DNA of 64,000 nt from an uncultured Eubacteriales bacterium (lineage in GTDB: Bacteria > Bacillota > Clostridia > Christensenellales > Aristaeellaceae): the NCBI GenBank assembly GCA_900550955.1, contig URUF01000005.1:24523-88522 (forward strand), in the 5' to 3' direction. Position 1 is the stretch's first letter; the number at the start of each line of letters is the position of its first letter. The notes under the pieces are model-generated. The model was not told where the DNA came from, made no database searches, and was given only the letters and a program-made list of their open reading frames with translations. The translations under genes were made by a program, and so were the position numbers. Below are positions 41,978-50,727 of this stretch, one piece after another.

Positions 41978-43067
41978 GGTTCGCTTCTTCCATTTCCTTT
42001 CGCAGGATTACCCCTTGCATCTGCCGTATGATGCCGCCAGCCATATACCAGTCCCGCACGCCGCGCTGCAAGCGCGTTTCCATGGGCATTTCCTGCCAGG
42101 CGGTAAAGCCTTTGCCATATACCCGCTCAAAAACCTGATTATCCCGCAGGGTGTAGGGAACCACCCGAAAGCGTTTTTGGAAGGCCGCCAGGTTGCTCCC
42201 GGGCAGAAGCTGTGGCAAAGCGGGGGACATGAGCCATGAGCTGCATGTGAAGGCACGCTCCTCCCTTAGCCCCAAATGGTCGCGGTAGAAGGGGATGGCC
42301 GCCTGCAGCGAAGCGGTGATCGCATCGGGCGTCATGGGCGGCCCCTCGGGAATGTGCACGTCCAGCACGGGGTCCCCAGGGGCCAGGGCCATGCGCCACT
42401 GATTGGCCGGCAACGATACAGGCTGGGGCTGGATACGCCCCAGCGAGTCTACCGGGTAGCCGGTGATCACGCCGTTTTCGCAATGGTGGGTGGCAACCTG
42501 TCCGCAGGTTTCCGTACAAAGCTGCCCGGAAACCTCAAACCTAAGCCCGCTGTCCGCCAGCGCCACGCATTGGGAAAGCGCGTCGTTACGGTAGAACCAT
42601 GCGCGCACCCGGCTTTTGGTAAAAATGTATTCCAGCCTGCCCAGGCGAAACAGCCGCATCCGCATGTGGTTGGTAAGCCAGGTATATTCCCCCAGCCCCA
42701 CCCGGCCGGCGCGGTTTTCAAAATGGGTCATCCAAAGAGGGATATCGCTTAATGCGTCGCGCAGCACGGCTTCATGTATCCCATGCAGGGCATACTCCCC
42801 TTTGAGCCAGGAAACCCGTGTAAGCAGAATCAACGCCGGATACACGTCCGCCAGGCCTCCCAGAAGGGCGGTTAGCTGGGCGGCGTCCGCCTCGATTTTT
42901 TCGGGCCCGTGGGGATCGGCCAGGCCGGCGGCGTCCTTCCTGGCCAGCCGCTCCAGAAGCGGGTTTTGGTTTAGCTGACGCCATACGGTTTCTATCGCCT
43001 GCCGCTGCCTACTGGAAAAAGAGATAAGGGCAAATGCTTCGTTGAGCTCCTTTTGGCTTATCAGCAT
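41970..43067 (-). CDS. DUF5596 acyltransferase-like protein
   Basis: A 365-aa soluble protein of the acyltransferase-domain/DUF5596 type seen in sugar-utilisation loci of Clostridia. Recognisable stretches are LEYIFTKSRVRAWFYR, VLDVHIPEGPPMTPDAI and AFTCSSWLMSPALPQLLPGSNLAAF, typical of this GNAT-like family. A Cys/His cluster (CTETCGQVATHHCENG) lies near residue 200. Start ATG at 43067 follows AAAGGAGAA. The biochemical role is not established. First gene of the minus operon, read from the divergent promoter region. Confidence 0.72.
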   Translation of the reverse strand: MLISQKELNEAFALISFSSRQRQAIETVWRQLNQNPLLERLARKDAAGLADPHGPEKIEADAAQLTALLGGLADVYPALILLTRVSWLKGEYALHGIHEAVLRDALSDIPLWMTHFENRAGRVGLGEYTWLTNHMRMRLFRLGRLEYIFTKSRVRAWFYRNDALSQCVALADSGLRFEVSGQLCTETCGQVATHHCENGVITGYPVDSLGRIQPQPVSLPANQWRMALAPGDPVLDVHIPEGPPMTPDAITASLQAAIPFYRDHLGLREERAFTCSSWLMSPALPQLLPGSNLAAFQKRFRVVPYTLRDNQVFERVYGKGFTAWQEMPMETRLQRGVRDWYMAGGIIRQMQGVILRKEMEEANHD

Positions 43068-43108
43068 CGCAATTCTCCTTTGGCGTGTTCGCCCTTCGTT
43101 TCAGCGAG

Positions 43109-43117
43109 ATTATATCA
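43109..43117 (-). promoter_or_regulatory. Extended -10 promoter of the DUF5596-isomerase operon
   Basis: Minus strand TGATATAAT (TGn plus a consensus TATAAT), 42 bases before the ATG. No good -35 hexamer at the standard distance. It lies in an AT-rich 270-bp divergent region that probably also holds regulator sites. Confidence 0.55.
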
Positions 43118-43239
43118 TGACGGCGGCCTTTTTTTACTATACATAATTTGATTTTGCGCCTTTGAAGCAAGATTTTTGTATATTTTGGCCTAGAAATGGC
43201 GATATACAATATTCTTTTGGCGCTGGAAATAATGCATTC

Positions 43240-43268
43240 TTGCCGGTGGAGCGAAAAGGAATTATAGT
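43240..43268 (+). promoter_or_regulatory. Promoter of the solute-binding protein/permease operon
   Basis: TTGCCG (43240-43245), a 17-base spacer and TATAGT (43263-43268). The leader of ~60 bases carries AAAGAGGGA before the ATG at 43338. Confidence 0.6.
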
Positions 43269-43337
43269 CAGTACATAAAAAGCGCGGCTTTGGGGTGGAA
43301 AAGGCCGCCGCTAGTTTAAAAGAAAGAGGGAATCCAA

Positions 43338-44792
43338 ATGAAACGACTCCTGGCAATCCTCACAAGAGTCTGCCTGCTTTTCGGCCTGGTTTTCGGCCTG
43401 GGAAGTAGCGCAATGGCCTACGAGTACACCGGCGAAGGCCCCATTTCCGATGAAATTGTAACGATCAGCATTCTGGGCGGCAACGCCAGCAATACCGGCG
43501 TGAACGCGGTTGGGCTTCCTTTCTATGAAAACCTCTATAAGGCTGCCGGCGTAGAACCAGAGCTGGAGCTGCTGGACTATCTTACCTATAATGAAGCGGT
43601 CAAGCCCCGCCTGGCAGCCGGCACCGATTTGGCGGATATCATCCGCCTGCCCACTATGGATTCGGATATGGCCTACATTCAGGCCGGGCTGTTCGTAGAT
43701 TTAACGGAGCTGTTTGACAAATATGGCTTCAACGTAAAGAAAGCTTTGGAGGCGTATGGTGCCAGCGAGGACGACCTGCGCACGCCCGATGGAAAGATTT
43801 ACTATATGCCTATGCTTTCCAACTCCACCACGCTGTCCCATACGCTGCATTTGAATGTGCAGTGGCTGAAAAACCTGGGCCTGGAGCAGCCCCAAACGAT
43901 TGAGGAATACTATGAGGTTCTTAAGGCCTTCCGGGATAACGACGCCAATGGCAACGGCGTTCCTGATGATGAAATTCCCCTTACGGTGAAGCGCGCCGAC
44001 TACCTCAAGCTGATGAGCTGCTTCTGGGGAATTGACCTGAGCACCGGCTTTTTCCTGGACGGGGACGGGAACGTTCAGGCCTCCTACACATCTGAAAATT
44101 ACCGCGATTACCTGACCTTTATGCATAAGCTGTTTGTGGAGGGGCTGCTGGATCCCGAATTCGCCTCCAACTCGACGGATATCCTAACCAACTACTGCTC
44201 TCAGGATCGGGTTGGCAGCATGTATGGCTATACCACCGACGGCTACACCATGGTGAAGAGCAACCCCAACTATGTAGAGGGCGAACCCGTGCTGCTGGCC
44301 ATGAAGCCCCTGACCAGTTCCTTCGTAAAGGAAGGCTTTTACTGGGGCAACGATCCCATCAACACGCTGTTTGGCATCAGCCGGGATTGCCAAAACCCGG
44401 AGATGGCGTTCAAATTCCTGGATTATTGCTTCAGCGGCCGCCAGCAGTGGATTGCCCAGGATTCCGACATTGCGCTAAGCTGCTATCACCTGCCCATCGC
44501 GCTGATTCCCGAAACCGAATACAGCATCATTCCCCAATGGATGGCGGAGCGCGACCAGGAATTGAAGCCCTACCATAAGTCCGCGCTGAACATCCGTTAC
44601 TATACGGAGGAAGAGCTGGAAATCATCGATATGTACAATAGCGACATTGAAACCTATACCAGCGAAAACTATCTGCTTTTCATCACGGGCGCAAAGGATC
44701 TATCCGAGTTTGATAGCTATGTCGCCACGTTGGAGAGCATGGGCATCAACGAAATCCGCGATGTGTACCAGAAGCACTTTGGCAAGAACTAA
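43338..44792 (+). CDS. Extracellular solute-binding protein, LplA-like
   Basis: A 484-aa exported binding protein. Residues 1-28 form a signal peptide ending AMA-YEY; no lipobox cysteine is at the cleavage site, unlike most Gram-positive binding proteins. The mature part has the family features: EPELELLDYLTYNEAVKPRLAAGTDLADI, a calcium-loop-like DNDANGNGVPDDEIPLT at ~197-213, and FWGID. Homologues bind oligosaccharides (LplA, YtcQ type). It is the first gene of an ABC operon with two permeases and should be the most abundant product, given the downstream attenuating hairpin. Confidence 0.88.
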   Translation: MKRLLAILTRVCLLFGLVFGLGSSAMAYEYTGEGPISDEIVTISILGGNASNTGVNAVGLPFYENLYKAAGVEPELELLDYLTYNEAVKPRLAAGTDLADIIRLPTMDSDMAYIQAGLFVDLTELFDKYGFNVKKALEAYGASEDDLRTPDGKIYYMPMLSNSTTLSHTLHLNVQWLKNLGLEQPQTIEEYYEVLKAFRDNDANGNGVPDDEIPLTVKRADYLKLMSCFWGIDLSTGFFLDGDGNVQASYTSENYRDYLTFMHKLFVEGLLDPEFASNSTDILTNYCSQDRVGSMYGYTTDGYTMVKSNPNYVEGEPVLLAMKPLTSSFVKEGFYWGNDPINTLFGISRDCQNPEMAFKFLDYCFSGRQQWIAQDSDIALSCYHLPIALIPETEYSIIPQWMAERDQELKPYHKSALNIRYYTEEELEIIDMYNSDIETYTSENYLLFITGAKDLSEFDSYVATLESMGINEIRDVYQKHFGKN

Positions 44793-44811
44793 GATCCTGC
44801 AATTGTAGAAA

Positions 44812-44829
44812 CGGGGGAGGCCTCCCCCG
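44812..44829. other. GC-rich palindrome downstream of the solute-binding protein gene
   Basis: An 18-base perfect palindrome (CGGGGGAGG plus its complement) 20 bases past the stop codon. It may protect the upstream mRNA end, together with the next hairpin. Confidence 0.45.
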
Positions 44830-44837
44830 CAATACCC

Positions 44838-44884
44838 GGGGACGTTGCAGTAAGGATTCCGCTTATTGCAGCGTCCCCCCTTTT
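44838..44884 (+). terminator. Intra-operon terminator/attenuator before the permease genes
   Basis: A 17-bp stem with G-U pairs (GGGGACGTTGCAGTAAG with its partner) around a short loop is followed by TTTT. It lies between the binding-protein gene and the first permease, where partial termination commonly gives an excess of binding protein. Confidence 0.75.
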
Positions 44885-44907
44885 CCAGACAAGAAAGGAG
44901 CATGCGG

Positions 44908-45831
44908 ATGCAGTGTGTCAGGCCCCGGCAAACCGTATGGAAAAAGCTGTATCGGGATAGACGCTTGGTTTTGATGGTGCTTCCGGCGGTGGCGTACTAC
45001 GTTATTTTTTCCTATATCCCCATGACGGGCCTGGTGATGGCCTTCAAAAATTTTGTGCCTGGCAACGGCTTATATGCCGGCGAGTGGGTAGGGCTGAAAT
45101 GGTTTGAGCGCTTCTTTTCCTCCGTTTATTTTGGCCGTTTGCTGCGCAACACGTTCCTGCTGTCCTTTTACAGCCTGCTGTTTGGGTTTCCGGTACCAAT
45201 TCTGTTTGCCCTGTGCATCAGCGAAGTGCGCAATACGCGCCTGAAGCGGGGCATCCAAACGGTAAGCTACCTGCCGTACTTTTTTTCCACGGTGGTAGTG
45301 GTGGGCATGGTGCGCAACTTTTTGGCCTTAAACGACGGGATTGTGAATACGGTTATTGAATTGCTTGGCGGGAAGCGCGTGAACTTTTTTATGGAGGCAA
45401 GCTGCTTCCGCACCATTTATGTATGTACCGGCATATGGCAAAATTTTGGCTTTTCTTCTATTATCTATATCGCGGCCATCCTGGGGATAAGCCCGGAGCT
45501 GTATGAATCCGCCAGCTTGGACGGCATTCACAAGTTCCAGGAGGTATGGTATATTACGCTGCCCATTATTAAGCCCACTATTTTGATTCTGCTTTTGCTA
45601 AACGTGGGCAATTTGATGAGCGTAGGCTTTGAAAAGGTGTACCTGATGTACAACGGATCCACCTATGAAACGGCGGATGTAATTTCCACCTATGTGTACC
45701 GGCAGGGCATCGAATCCAACAAGTACAGCTATTCCGCCGCCATTGGCCTGTTCAATTCCATCATGAACTTCGTGTTTGTTTTTGCCGCTAACTTTGCCTC
45801 GCGCCGGCTGGCTGACGCTTCTTTGTGGTAA
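44908..45831 (+). CDS. Sugar ABC transporter permease, LplB-like
   Basis: A 307-aa membrane subunit with six helices. RLVLMVLPAVAYYVIFSYIPM at the N-terminus is typical of LplB/YtcP-type permeases. The EAA motif reads ESASLDGIHKFQEVWYITLPIIKP (about 205-228) and contacts the ATPase. Start ATG at 44908 has AAAGGAG at 7 bases; the ATG at 44902 is too close. Its partner permease follows 15 bp later. Confidence 0.9.
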   Translation: MQCVRPRQTVWKKLYRDRRLVLMVLPAVAYYVIFSYIPMTGLVMAFKNFVPGNGLYAGEWVGLKWFERFFSSVYFGRLLRNTFLLSFYSLLFGFPVPILFALCISEVRNTRLKRGIQTVSYLPYFFSTVVVVGMVRNFLALNDGIVNTVIELLGGKRVNFFMEASCFRTIYVCTGIWQNFGFSSIIYIAAILGISPELYESASLDGIHKFQEVWYITLPIIKPTILILLLLNVGNLMSVGFEKVYLMYNGSTYETADVISTYVYRQGIESNKYSYSAAIGLFNSIMNFVFVFAANFASRRLADASLW

Positions 45832-45846
45832 GGAGGAGGGCAACGA

Positions 45847-46731
45847 ATGAAACGTGGAATCTCCGGCGCTGACCGCGCGTTTTACATCCTTGTGGACTCT
45901 TTTCTCTTTTTGGCTGTGCTGCTGACGCTGTACCCATTTCTATATACGCTCAGCATGTCGCTAAGCAGCGTGGACGCCGTTAACCGCAATGCGGTGTGGC
46001 TGTTCCCCGTTGAACCCACGCTGGAGGGCTACCGCATTGTGCTGAGCAACCGAATGCTGTTTGTTTCCTTTGGCAACAGCCTGTATTATACCGTTGCGGG
46101 CACGCTTTTGAACCTGGCGGCCACGTGCCTGGCCGCGTACCCGCTTTCGCGGCGGCAGTTTGTGCTGCGCAAGCCGCTGAATTTCTTTCTGGCATTTACA
46201 ATGTATTTTTCCGGCGGGTTGATTCCCACCTATTTTTTGCTAACCAGCATGGGCTTCTATAATTCCCGCTGGGTGATGATTCTGCCCTGTTTGCTGTCAA
46301 CCTATAATGTGATGGTGCTGCGCTCCGCCTTTAGCGAAATTTCCAGCGAGCTGATTGAAAGCGCGCAGATCGATGGGGCGAACGATTGGATTATCCTGTT
46401 CAAGCTGGCAATACCGCTGGTAAAGCCCACGCTGGCGGTGCTGGCGTTGTATTACGCCGTGGGCCATTGGAACGACTTTTTTACGGCGATGATCTATCTG
46501 GGAAAAACGGAGCTTCAGCCGTTGCAGCTGCTTTTGCGCCGTGTTCTGCTGGAGGCAAGCAATGAGATGCTCTCCAGCAATATGGACGTTCGCACACTTA
46601 ACCTTGCGGCAACCACCATCCAGGTACGGTATGTGACCATCGTGGTTGCAACCCTGCCAATCCTGCTGGTTTACCCCTTCCTGCAAAAGTATTTTGTGAA
46701 GGGTATTATGGTAGGCGCGGTGAAGGGATAA
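45847..46731 (+). CDS. Sugar ABC transporter permease, LplC-like
   Basis: A 294-aa six-helix permease (MalG/LplC type). SMSLSSVDAVNRNAVWLFP in the N-terminal part, the EAA loop ESAQIDGANDWIILFKLAIPLVKP and the C-terminal FVKGIMVGAVKG are characteristic. It forms the transmembrane pair with the preceding permease. No ATPase gene follows; transport probably relies on a shared MsmX-like ATPase elsewhere. The ATG follows AAGGAGGAGGG. Confidence 0.9.
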   Translation: MKRGISGADRAFYILVDSFLFLAVLLTLYPFLYTLSMSLSSVDAVNRNAVWLFPVEPTLEGYRIVLSNRMLFVSFGNSLYYTVAGTLLNLAATCLAAYPLSRRQFVLRKPLNFFLAFTMYFSGGLIPTYFLLTSMGFYNSRWVMILPCLLSTYNVMVLRSAFSEISSELIESAQIDGANDWIILFKLAIPLVKPTLAVLALYYAVGHWNDFFTAMIYLGKTELQPLQLLLRRVLLEASNEMLSSNMDVRTLNLAATTIQVRYVTIVVATLPILLVYPFLQKYFVKGIMVGAVKG

Positions 46732-46742
46732 GCGTGTGCCAG

Positions 46743-46786
46743 GGGCTCCATCCTACGCATTCGGCCGGAGGATGGAGCCTCTTTTT
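46743..46786 (+). terminator. Terminator of the ABC operon
   Basis: GGCTCCATCCT pairs with AGGATGGAGCC around a 14-base loop, then TCTTTTT. It touches the stop of the convergent membrane-bound regulator. Confidence 0.85.
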
Positions 46787-48707
46787 ATGCCTTGGTTTCG
46801 GACGCGGCGTGCGCCTCGCGGTATTCCCTGGGCGACGTTCCCTCAAAGCGGGAAAAGGCGCGCTTGAAGGAAAGATAGTTTTCATAGCCGCAGCTTAGGG
46901 CAATGCTGGAAAGGCTTTTCTCTGTGTGAAGAAGCAGCTCCTTGGCCTTGGTCATGCGCAGCTGTAGAAGCGCCGTGCTGAAATTCTGGCCCGTTTCCTG
47001 CTTGTAGAGCCGGGAAAGGGCCCCGACATTGGTGTCAAACTGCCCCGCCAGGTACTTTAGCGACATATCAGGCAGGCTATAATACTCGTTTATAAAGCGG
47101 TTTACCGAGGCGATTAGCGCTGCGCCTGAATGCCGGGACTTTGCGGCCGTTCCGTTGCAAAGCGCCGCGATATACCCTTCCACCGCGTCCCAGCTAGCCG
47201 GGGAGCAGGCGGGCGCTTGGGCGGCGCAGCCCTTTTCTTCCGCCCAGCGCTGCAATAGCGTTAGCACATAGGCGGCCTCCCGCGCCGTTCCCTTCTCCCG
47301 GAAGCAGGCCAACGCTTCCAGACAGCTTTTTTCATCGCTGTTTTGCAGGTGAATCAGGAGGGGAAGCAGCTCGCCCAGCGGAATCAGCTGCTTCTGGGCG
47401 TTCAGCTGGGCGATAGCCTCCTGATAACAGGCCGGGAGCGCATCCACGCCGGCGTAGATACCGGAACAGGCAGACAGCCTGGCAGTTTCCTTCACCTGCC
47501 GGGAAAGCGCGCCGCACGCCTCCGGCGTATTGGCCCAGAACAGATAGCCCTGATAGTCCAACGGCATATCCAGCTTTAAAGAGGCGGCGTCCGGCGCCGA
47601 AAGCGGCTCCCCGCGGCGCGTAATTGCCAGGAAATAGGGCTGCTCTGTGGCCAGCCAGGGGAAAAGGCGGTTGACGTTATAGTTCTCCTTCCATTCGCCT
47701 TCATAGCCGCCGGACATGATGCGCAGAAGGATTTCCCCGCGCATTTCGGTAACGAAGCTTTTCATTTTCCGCTGGAGCGCTTCGTTTTGTTCTGTAATTT
47801 CAAGAATGTGGGAGGTCAGCCCTCCAATGGCGTCCCGCTGGTTTTTGACGGCGGAGTTTGAAATGCTTTGCAGCAGCTTGTTCAGCGGCCGGGTGAAGAG
47901 ATAGGTAAACAGGAGCGCCAAAAGGGCGCTTGCGCTTAGCGCCAGCAGCAGGCTTATGGAAATGCTGCCTGCGTTTTTGGTTCGGTACAATTCCTCAAAG
48001 CTGGGATAGGTGAACATAAGGCTGAGGGCGGGGCGTTTGATGCTGCGAAAAGCCTCGCCCGAAGCCTCCGCCTCAAGGGTGATGGAGGAAAAATTGTCGT
48101 ATTTCAGCTGATCGAGATACTGCTGCAATTTGGCGCAATCAAGCAGGAAGGCAAGGCGGCAGGCAGAAGCGCGGTTTGGGTCGGGATAAGAGAGCACCCA
48201 GTAGCCCTCGCGCAGCGAGCGGACCGGCGAAAACAAATCGCTGGAATGCAATTCCTCCTCCAGGCGGGATAGATCCAGCATGCAATACACATCGGTATAT
48301 TTGTTCCAATCGGCAAACCATCCGTATTTACAGATGATGGAGCCTTTTTGGGTATTGATGATAAGGATATCCTCGGTAAATGGGAGCAAGGTGGTTTTGT
48401 AGAGAAGGTCGTTGGAGATTTCAAGCTGCCGCACCAGGTTCATTTCCTGTTGATAGATAGCGGAATGGCTGACGCTTTTTTTATACCAGCTGGAACGGTA
48501 GATTTCGTTCGCGGTTGTTTCGATCGCGTCAAACTCCGCGGCGGTCGTCTGCGCAACGTGGTCCATGGCTTCCGACTTTGCCGAAAGAAAATCCGCGCGC
48601 ATCTGCCTGATTTGACTGATTGTATGGTTCATTGTAAGCAGCACCACAGGCAGCGCGATGCATAGAAAATAAATGAAAAACGCCCTTAAGGACAGCCGGT
48701 TCTTCAT
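46785..48707 (-). CDS. Membrane-anchored AraC-family regulator
   Basis: A 640-aa protein. An N-terminal helix (residues ~8-27), an extracytoplasmic sensor region of ~230 residues and a second helix (~265-285, ISISLLLALSASALLALLFTYLF) are followed by a cytoplasmic part. The C-terminal ~100 residues are the AraC DNA-binding domain (LKYLAGQFDTNVGALSRLYKQETG and SLSSIALSCGYENYLSFKRAFSRFEGTSPREYR). Such transmembrane AraC proteins sense an external sugar and activate the neighbouring ABC operon. Start ATG at 48707 follows AAGGAG at 8 bases. Confidence 0.87.
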   Translation of the reverse strand: MKNRLSLRAFFIYFLCIALPVVLLTMNHTISQIRQMRADFLSAKSEAMDHVAQTTAAEFDAIETTANEIYRSSWYKKSVSHSAIYQQEMNLVRQLEISNDLLYKTTLLPFTEDILIINTQKGSIICKYGWFADWNKYTDVYCMLDLSRLEEELHSSDLFSPVRSLREGYWVLSYPDPNRASACRLAFLLDCAKLQQYLDQLKYDNFSSITLEAEASGEAFRSIKRPALSLMFTYPSFEELYRTKNAGSISISLLLALSASALLALLFTYLFTRPLNKLLQSISNSAVKNQRDAIGGLTSHILEITEQNEALQRKMKSFVTEMRGEILLRIMSGGYEGEWKENYNVNRLFPWLATEQPYFLAITRRGEPLSAPDAASLKLDMPLDYQGYLFWANTPEACGALSRQVKETARLSACSGIYAGVDALPACYQEAIAQLNAQKQLIPLGELLPLLIHLQNSDEKSCLEALACFREKGTAREAAYVLTLLQRWAEEKGCAAQAPACSPASWDAVEGYIAALCNGTAAKSRHSGAALIASVNRFINEYYSLPDMSLKYLAGQFDTNVGALSRLYKQETGQNFSTALLQLRMTKAKELLLHTEKSLSSIALSCGYENYLSFKRAFSRFEGTSPREYREAHAASETKA

Positions 48708-48752
48708 CTTCCATTCTCCTTCCATAATGGGCAACGGCGCAATCCCAGAAGC

Positions 48753-49646
48753 TCAAGGAAGCGGCGCTCCATAGAGCGGGGAAAAACCGGCAAGGCGTTC
48801 CTGGGACGTGGAGGGCATCGCTATGCTCCGGCGGTATTCCTTCGGCGTTTCGCCGCACACCAGCTTAAAGCGCTGGCAAAAATACGAAACATCCGGGAAG
48901 CCTACCGCCTGGGCGATTTCGGCCAGACTGGCGGAGGTTTCCTCCAGCAACTTTTTGGCCGCGTCTATGCGCGTTTGCAAAATCAACTGGCCGGGCGTCA
49001 TGTGAAATTCCTTTTGGCAAAGCGCAAAAAGCTTGCTTTTGCCCATATGCATTTCCGCGCAAAGGACGTTTAGGGAAATGGGCTTGGCGTAATGCTGAAG
49101 GATATAGAACTTTAAGCGATGGGCGTCGCTCATTTGCGCGATCGACAGCATTCCCTGCAAACGCACCTCCGAGATGCACGCGTGGATGATTTCAACCAGG
49201 GAGGACAGCTGAACCGAGGAAACCTGCTGGAGCCTGCCGTAGCTTTCTTTCAACTCGGCTTCCTGGGCGTACCAGGATAGCAGCTCGCGGGAGCGTTCCC
49301 ATTGCTTTTCCCGGGGGGTTTCGTCCAGGAACTGCCCAAACAGGATGGAGGCGAGGATTTTGCCGTTTTCCACCACGGGCATGGCAACCTCGATAAGGCC
49401 GCAGTGACAGCGGTATTTCTTCATCTTTTGCGTGGCGTTCATTTCTTTCAGCGCCATCCTGTCACAGCTGAGGCATCGCTCCAGCCCGCCCGGCGCGCAT
49501 TTGACAGCCATGCAAAACTCCGCTTGCTTGCTGGAGGTGAAAACCTCCTTTGCCTGATCGTCCATGAGGGCGAATTTTAACCCGAGGCAAATATGGAGAT
49601 GCTTCAACAAAGCCGCCAGCTTTTCAAATTCTTCGCCTGTAAGCAT
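48753..49646 (-). CDS. AraC-family regulator with PocR sensory domain
   Basis: A 297-aa regulator. Residues ~5-165 are a PocR-type domain with its cysteine set (CAPGGLERCLSCD and KYRCHCGLIEVAMPV) and GQFLDE. This domain binds small organic molecules and possibly a metal. The C-terminus is an AraC double helix-turn-helix (LNVLCAEMHMGKSKLFALCQKEFH and SLAEIAQAVGFPDVSYFCQRFK). Start ATG at 49646 follows AAGGAG at five bases. A minus-strand TATAAT (49696-49691) is the likely -10. It is divergent from the nucleotidyltransferase operon. Confidence 0.87.
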   Translation of the reverse strand: MLTGEEFEKLAALLKHLHICLGLKFALMDDQAKEVFTSSKQAEFCMAVKCAPGGLERCLSCDRMALKEMNATQKMKKYRCHCGLIEVAMPVVENGKILASILFGQFLDETPREKQWERSRELLSWYAQEAELKESYGRLQQVSSVQLSSLVEIIHACISEVRLQGMLSIAQMSDAHRLKFYILQHYAKPISLNVLCAEMHMGKSKLFALCQKEFHMTPGQLILQTRIDAAKKLLEETSASLAEIAQAVGFPDVSYFCQRFKLVCGETPKEYRRSIAMPSTSQERLAGFSPLYGAPLP

Positions 49647-49810
49647 GCCTGCTCCTTCTTTCCCGGCTGGAATTTCCGGTTTCCAAACCAATTATACTAC
49701 GATTTCTTGAGAAACGGAAGATCGCAACAAAAATATGCAGGATTCTCTCTCCCCAAGCGGAAGGCGTTTTGCTATGATAGGCTTACCAAAAGGAGAGGGA
49801 GGCAATACTT

Positions 49811-50725
49811 ATGTCCAATACTACGCTGGTTGTTATGGCTGCCGGCCTGGGCAGCCGCTATGGCGGGCTGAAGCAAATTGCGCCCGTGGATAACGCCCGC
49901 CATATCCTGATTGATTTTTCCATTTACGACGCTGTACGGGCGGGCTTTGACAAGCTGGTATGCATCGTTAAGCCGGAGCTGGAACAGGAGTTTCACGAGG
50001 CCATTGGGCGGCGTATCGCCCCGTTTATCGATTTGCATTACGCCTTTCAACGGCCGGATGCGCTGCCTAAGGGGTATTCGGTTCCAGAAGGCCGCACGAA
50101 GCCATGGGGCACCGCCCATGCGGTTTTGTGCGCCAAGGATCAAATCCATACGCCCTTTGCCGTGATTAACGCGGATGATTTTTATGGCAGGACGGCCTTT
50201 GAGAGCATCCATACCTTCCTGAGCGAGCCGCATGCCGCCAACGAGCATGCCATGGTGGGCTACCGGGTGGAAAACACCCTGACGGAGCATGGCTCCGTTG
50301 CCCGGGGCGTGTGCGAAACGGATGCGGACGGTTATCTTGTGGGCGTAACGGAACGCACCCATATCGAGCCCAGGGAGGGCGGAGCGGCCTTTACAGAGGA
50401 TGGCGAGCACTTTACCTTTGTGCCTGCGGGAGCCATTGTATCCATGAATTTGTGGGGCTTTCAACCGAGCATTCTGGACGAGATCGAAAACCGCTTCCCC
50501 GCTTACCTGGACGCCAATCTGCCGGTCAATCCTTTCAAGTGCGAGTACTTCCTGCCCTTGATTCCCAACGCCCTGATACAGGAGGGCAAGGGAAGCGTTA
50601 AGGTGCTGGGTACCCATGAAAAGTGGTACGGCGTAACCTACAAGGAGGATATGCCCAAGGTGCAGGCCGCCATTGCCCAGATGAAGCGGCAGGGCGTGTA
50701 TCCCGACGAGCTGTGGAGGAAATAA
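49811..50725 (+). CDS. Sugar-1-phosphate nucleotidyltransferase-like protein
   Basis: A 304-aa NTP-transferase-fold enzyme. The N-terminal VVMAAGLGSRYGGLKQIAPV is the nucleotide-binding glycine-rich loop, with WGTAHAVL and AVINADDFYG (metal-binding Asp) following. It should couple a sugar-1-phosphate to UTP or another NTP. A NahK-like sugar kinase gene begins 2 bp after its stop, so the pair would make a sugar-1-phosphate and then a nucleotide sugar. TATGAT at ~49773 may be the -10. Confidence 0.85.
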   Translation: MSNTTLVVMAAGLGSRYGGLKQIAPVDNARHILIDFSIYDAVRAGFDKLVCIVKPELEQEFHEAIGRRIAPFIDLHYAFQRPDALPKGYSVPEGRTKPWGTAHAVLCAKDQIHTPFAVINADDFYGRTAFESIHTFLSEPHAANEHAMVGYRVENTLTEHGSVARGVCETDADGYLVGVTERTHIEPREGGAAFTEDGEHFTFVPAGAIVSMNLWGFQPSILDEIENRFPAYLDANLPVNPFKCEYFLPLIPNALIQEGKGSVKVLGTHEKWYGVTYKEDMPKVQAAIAQMKRQGVYPDELWRK

Positions 50726-50727
50726 CC

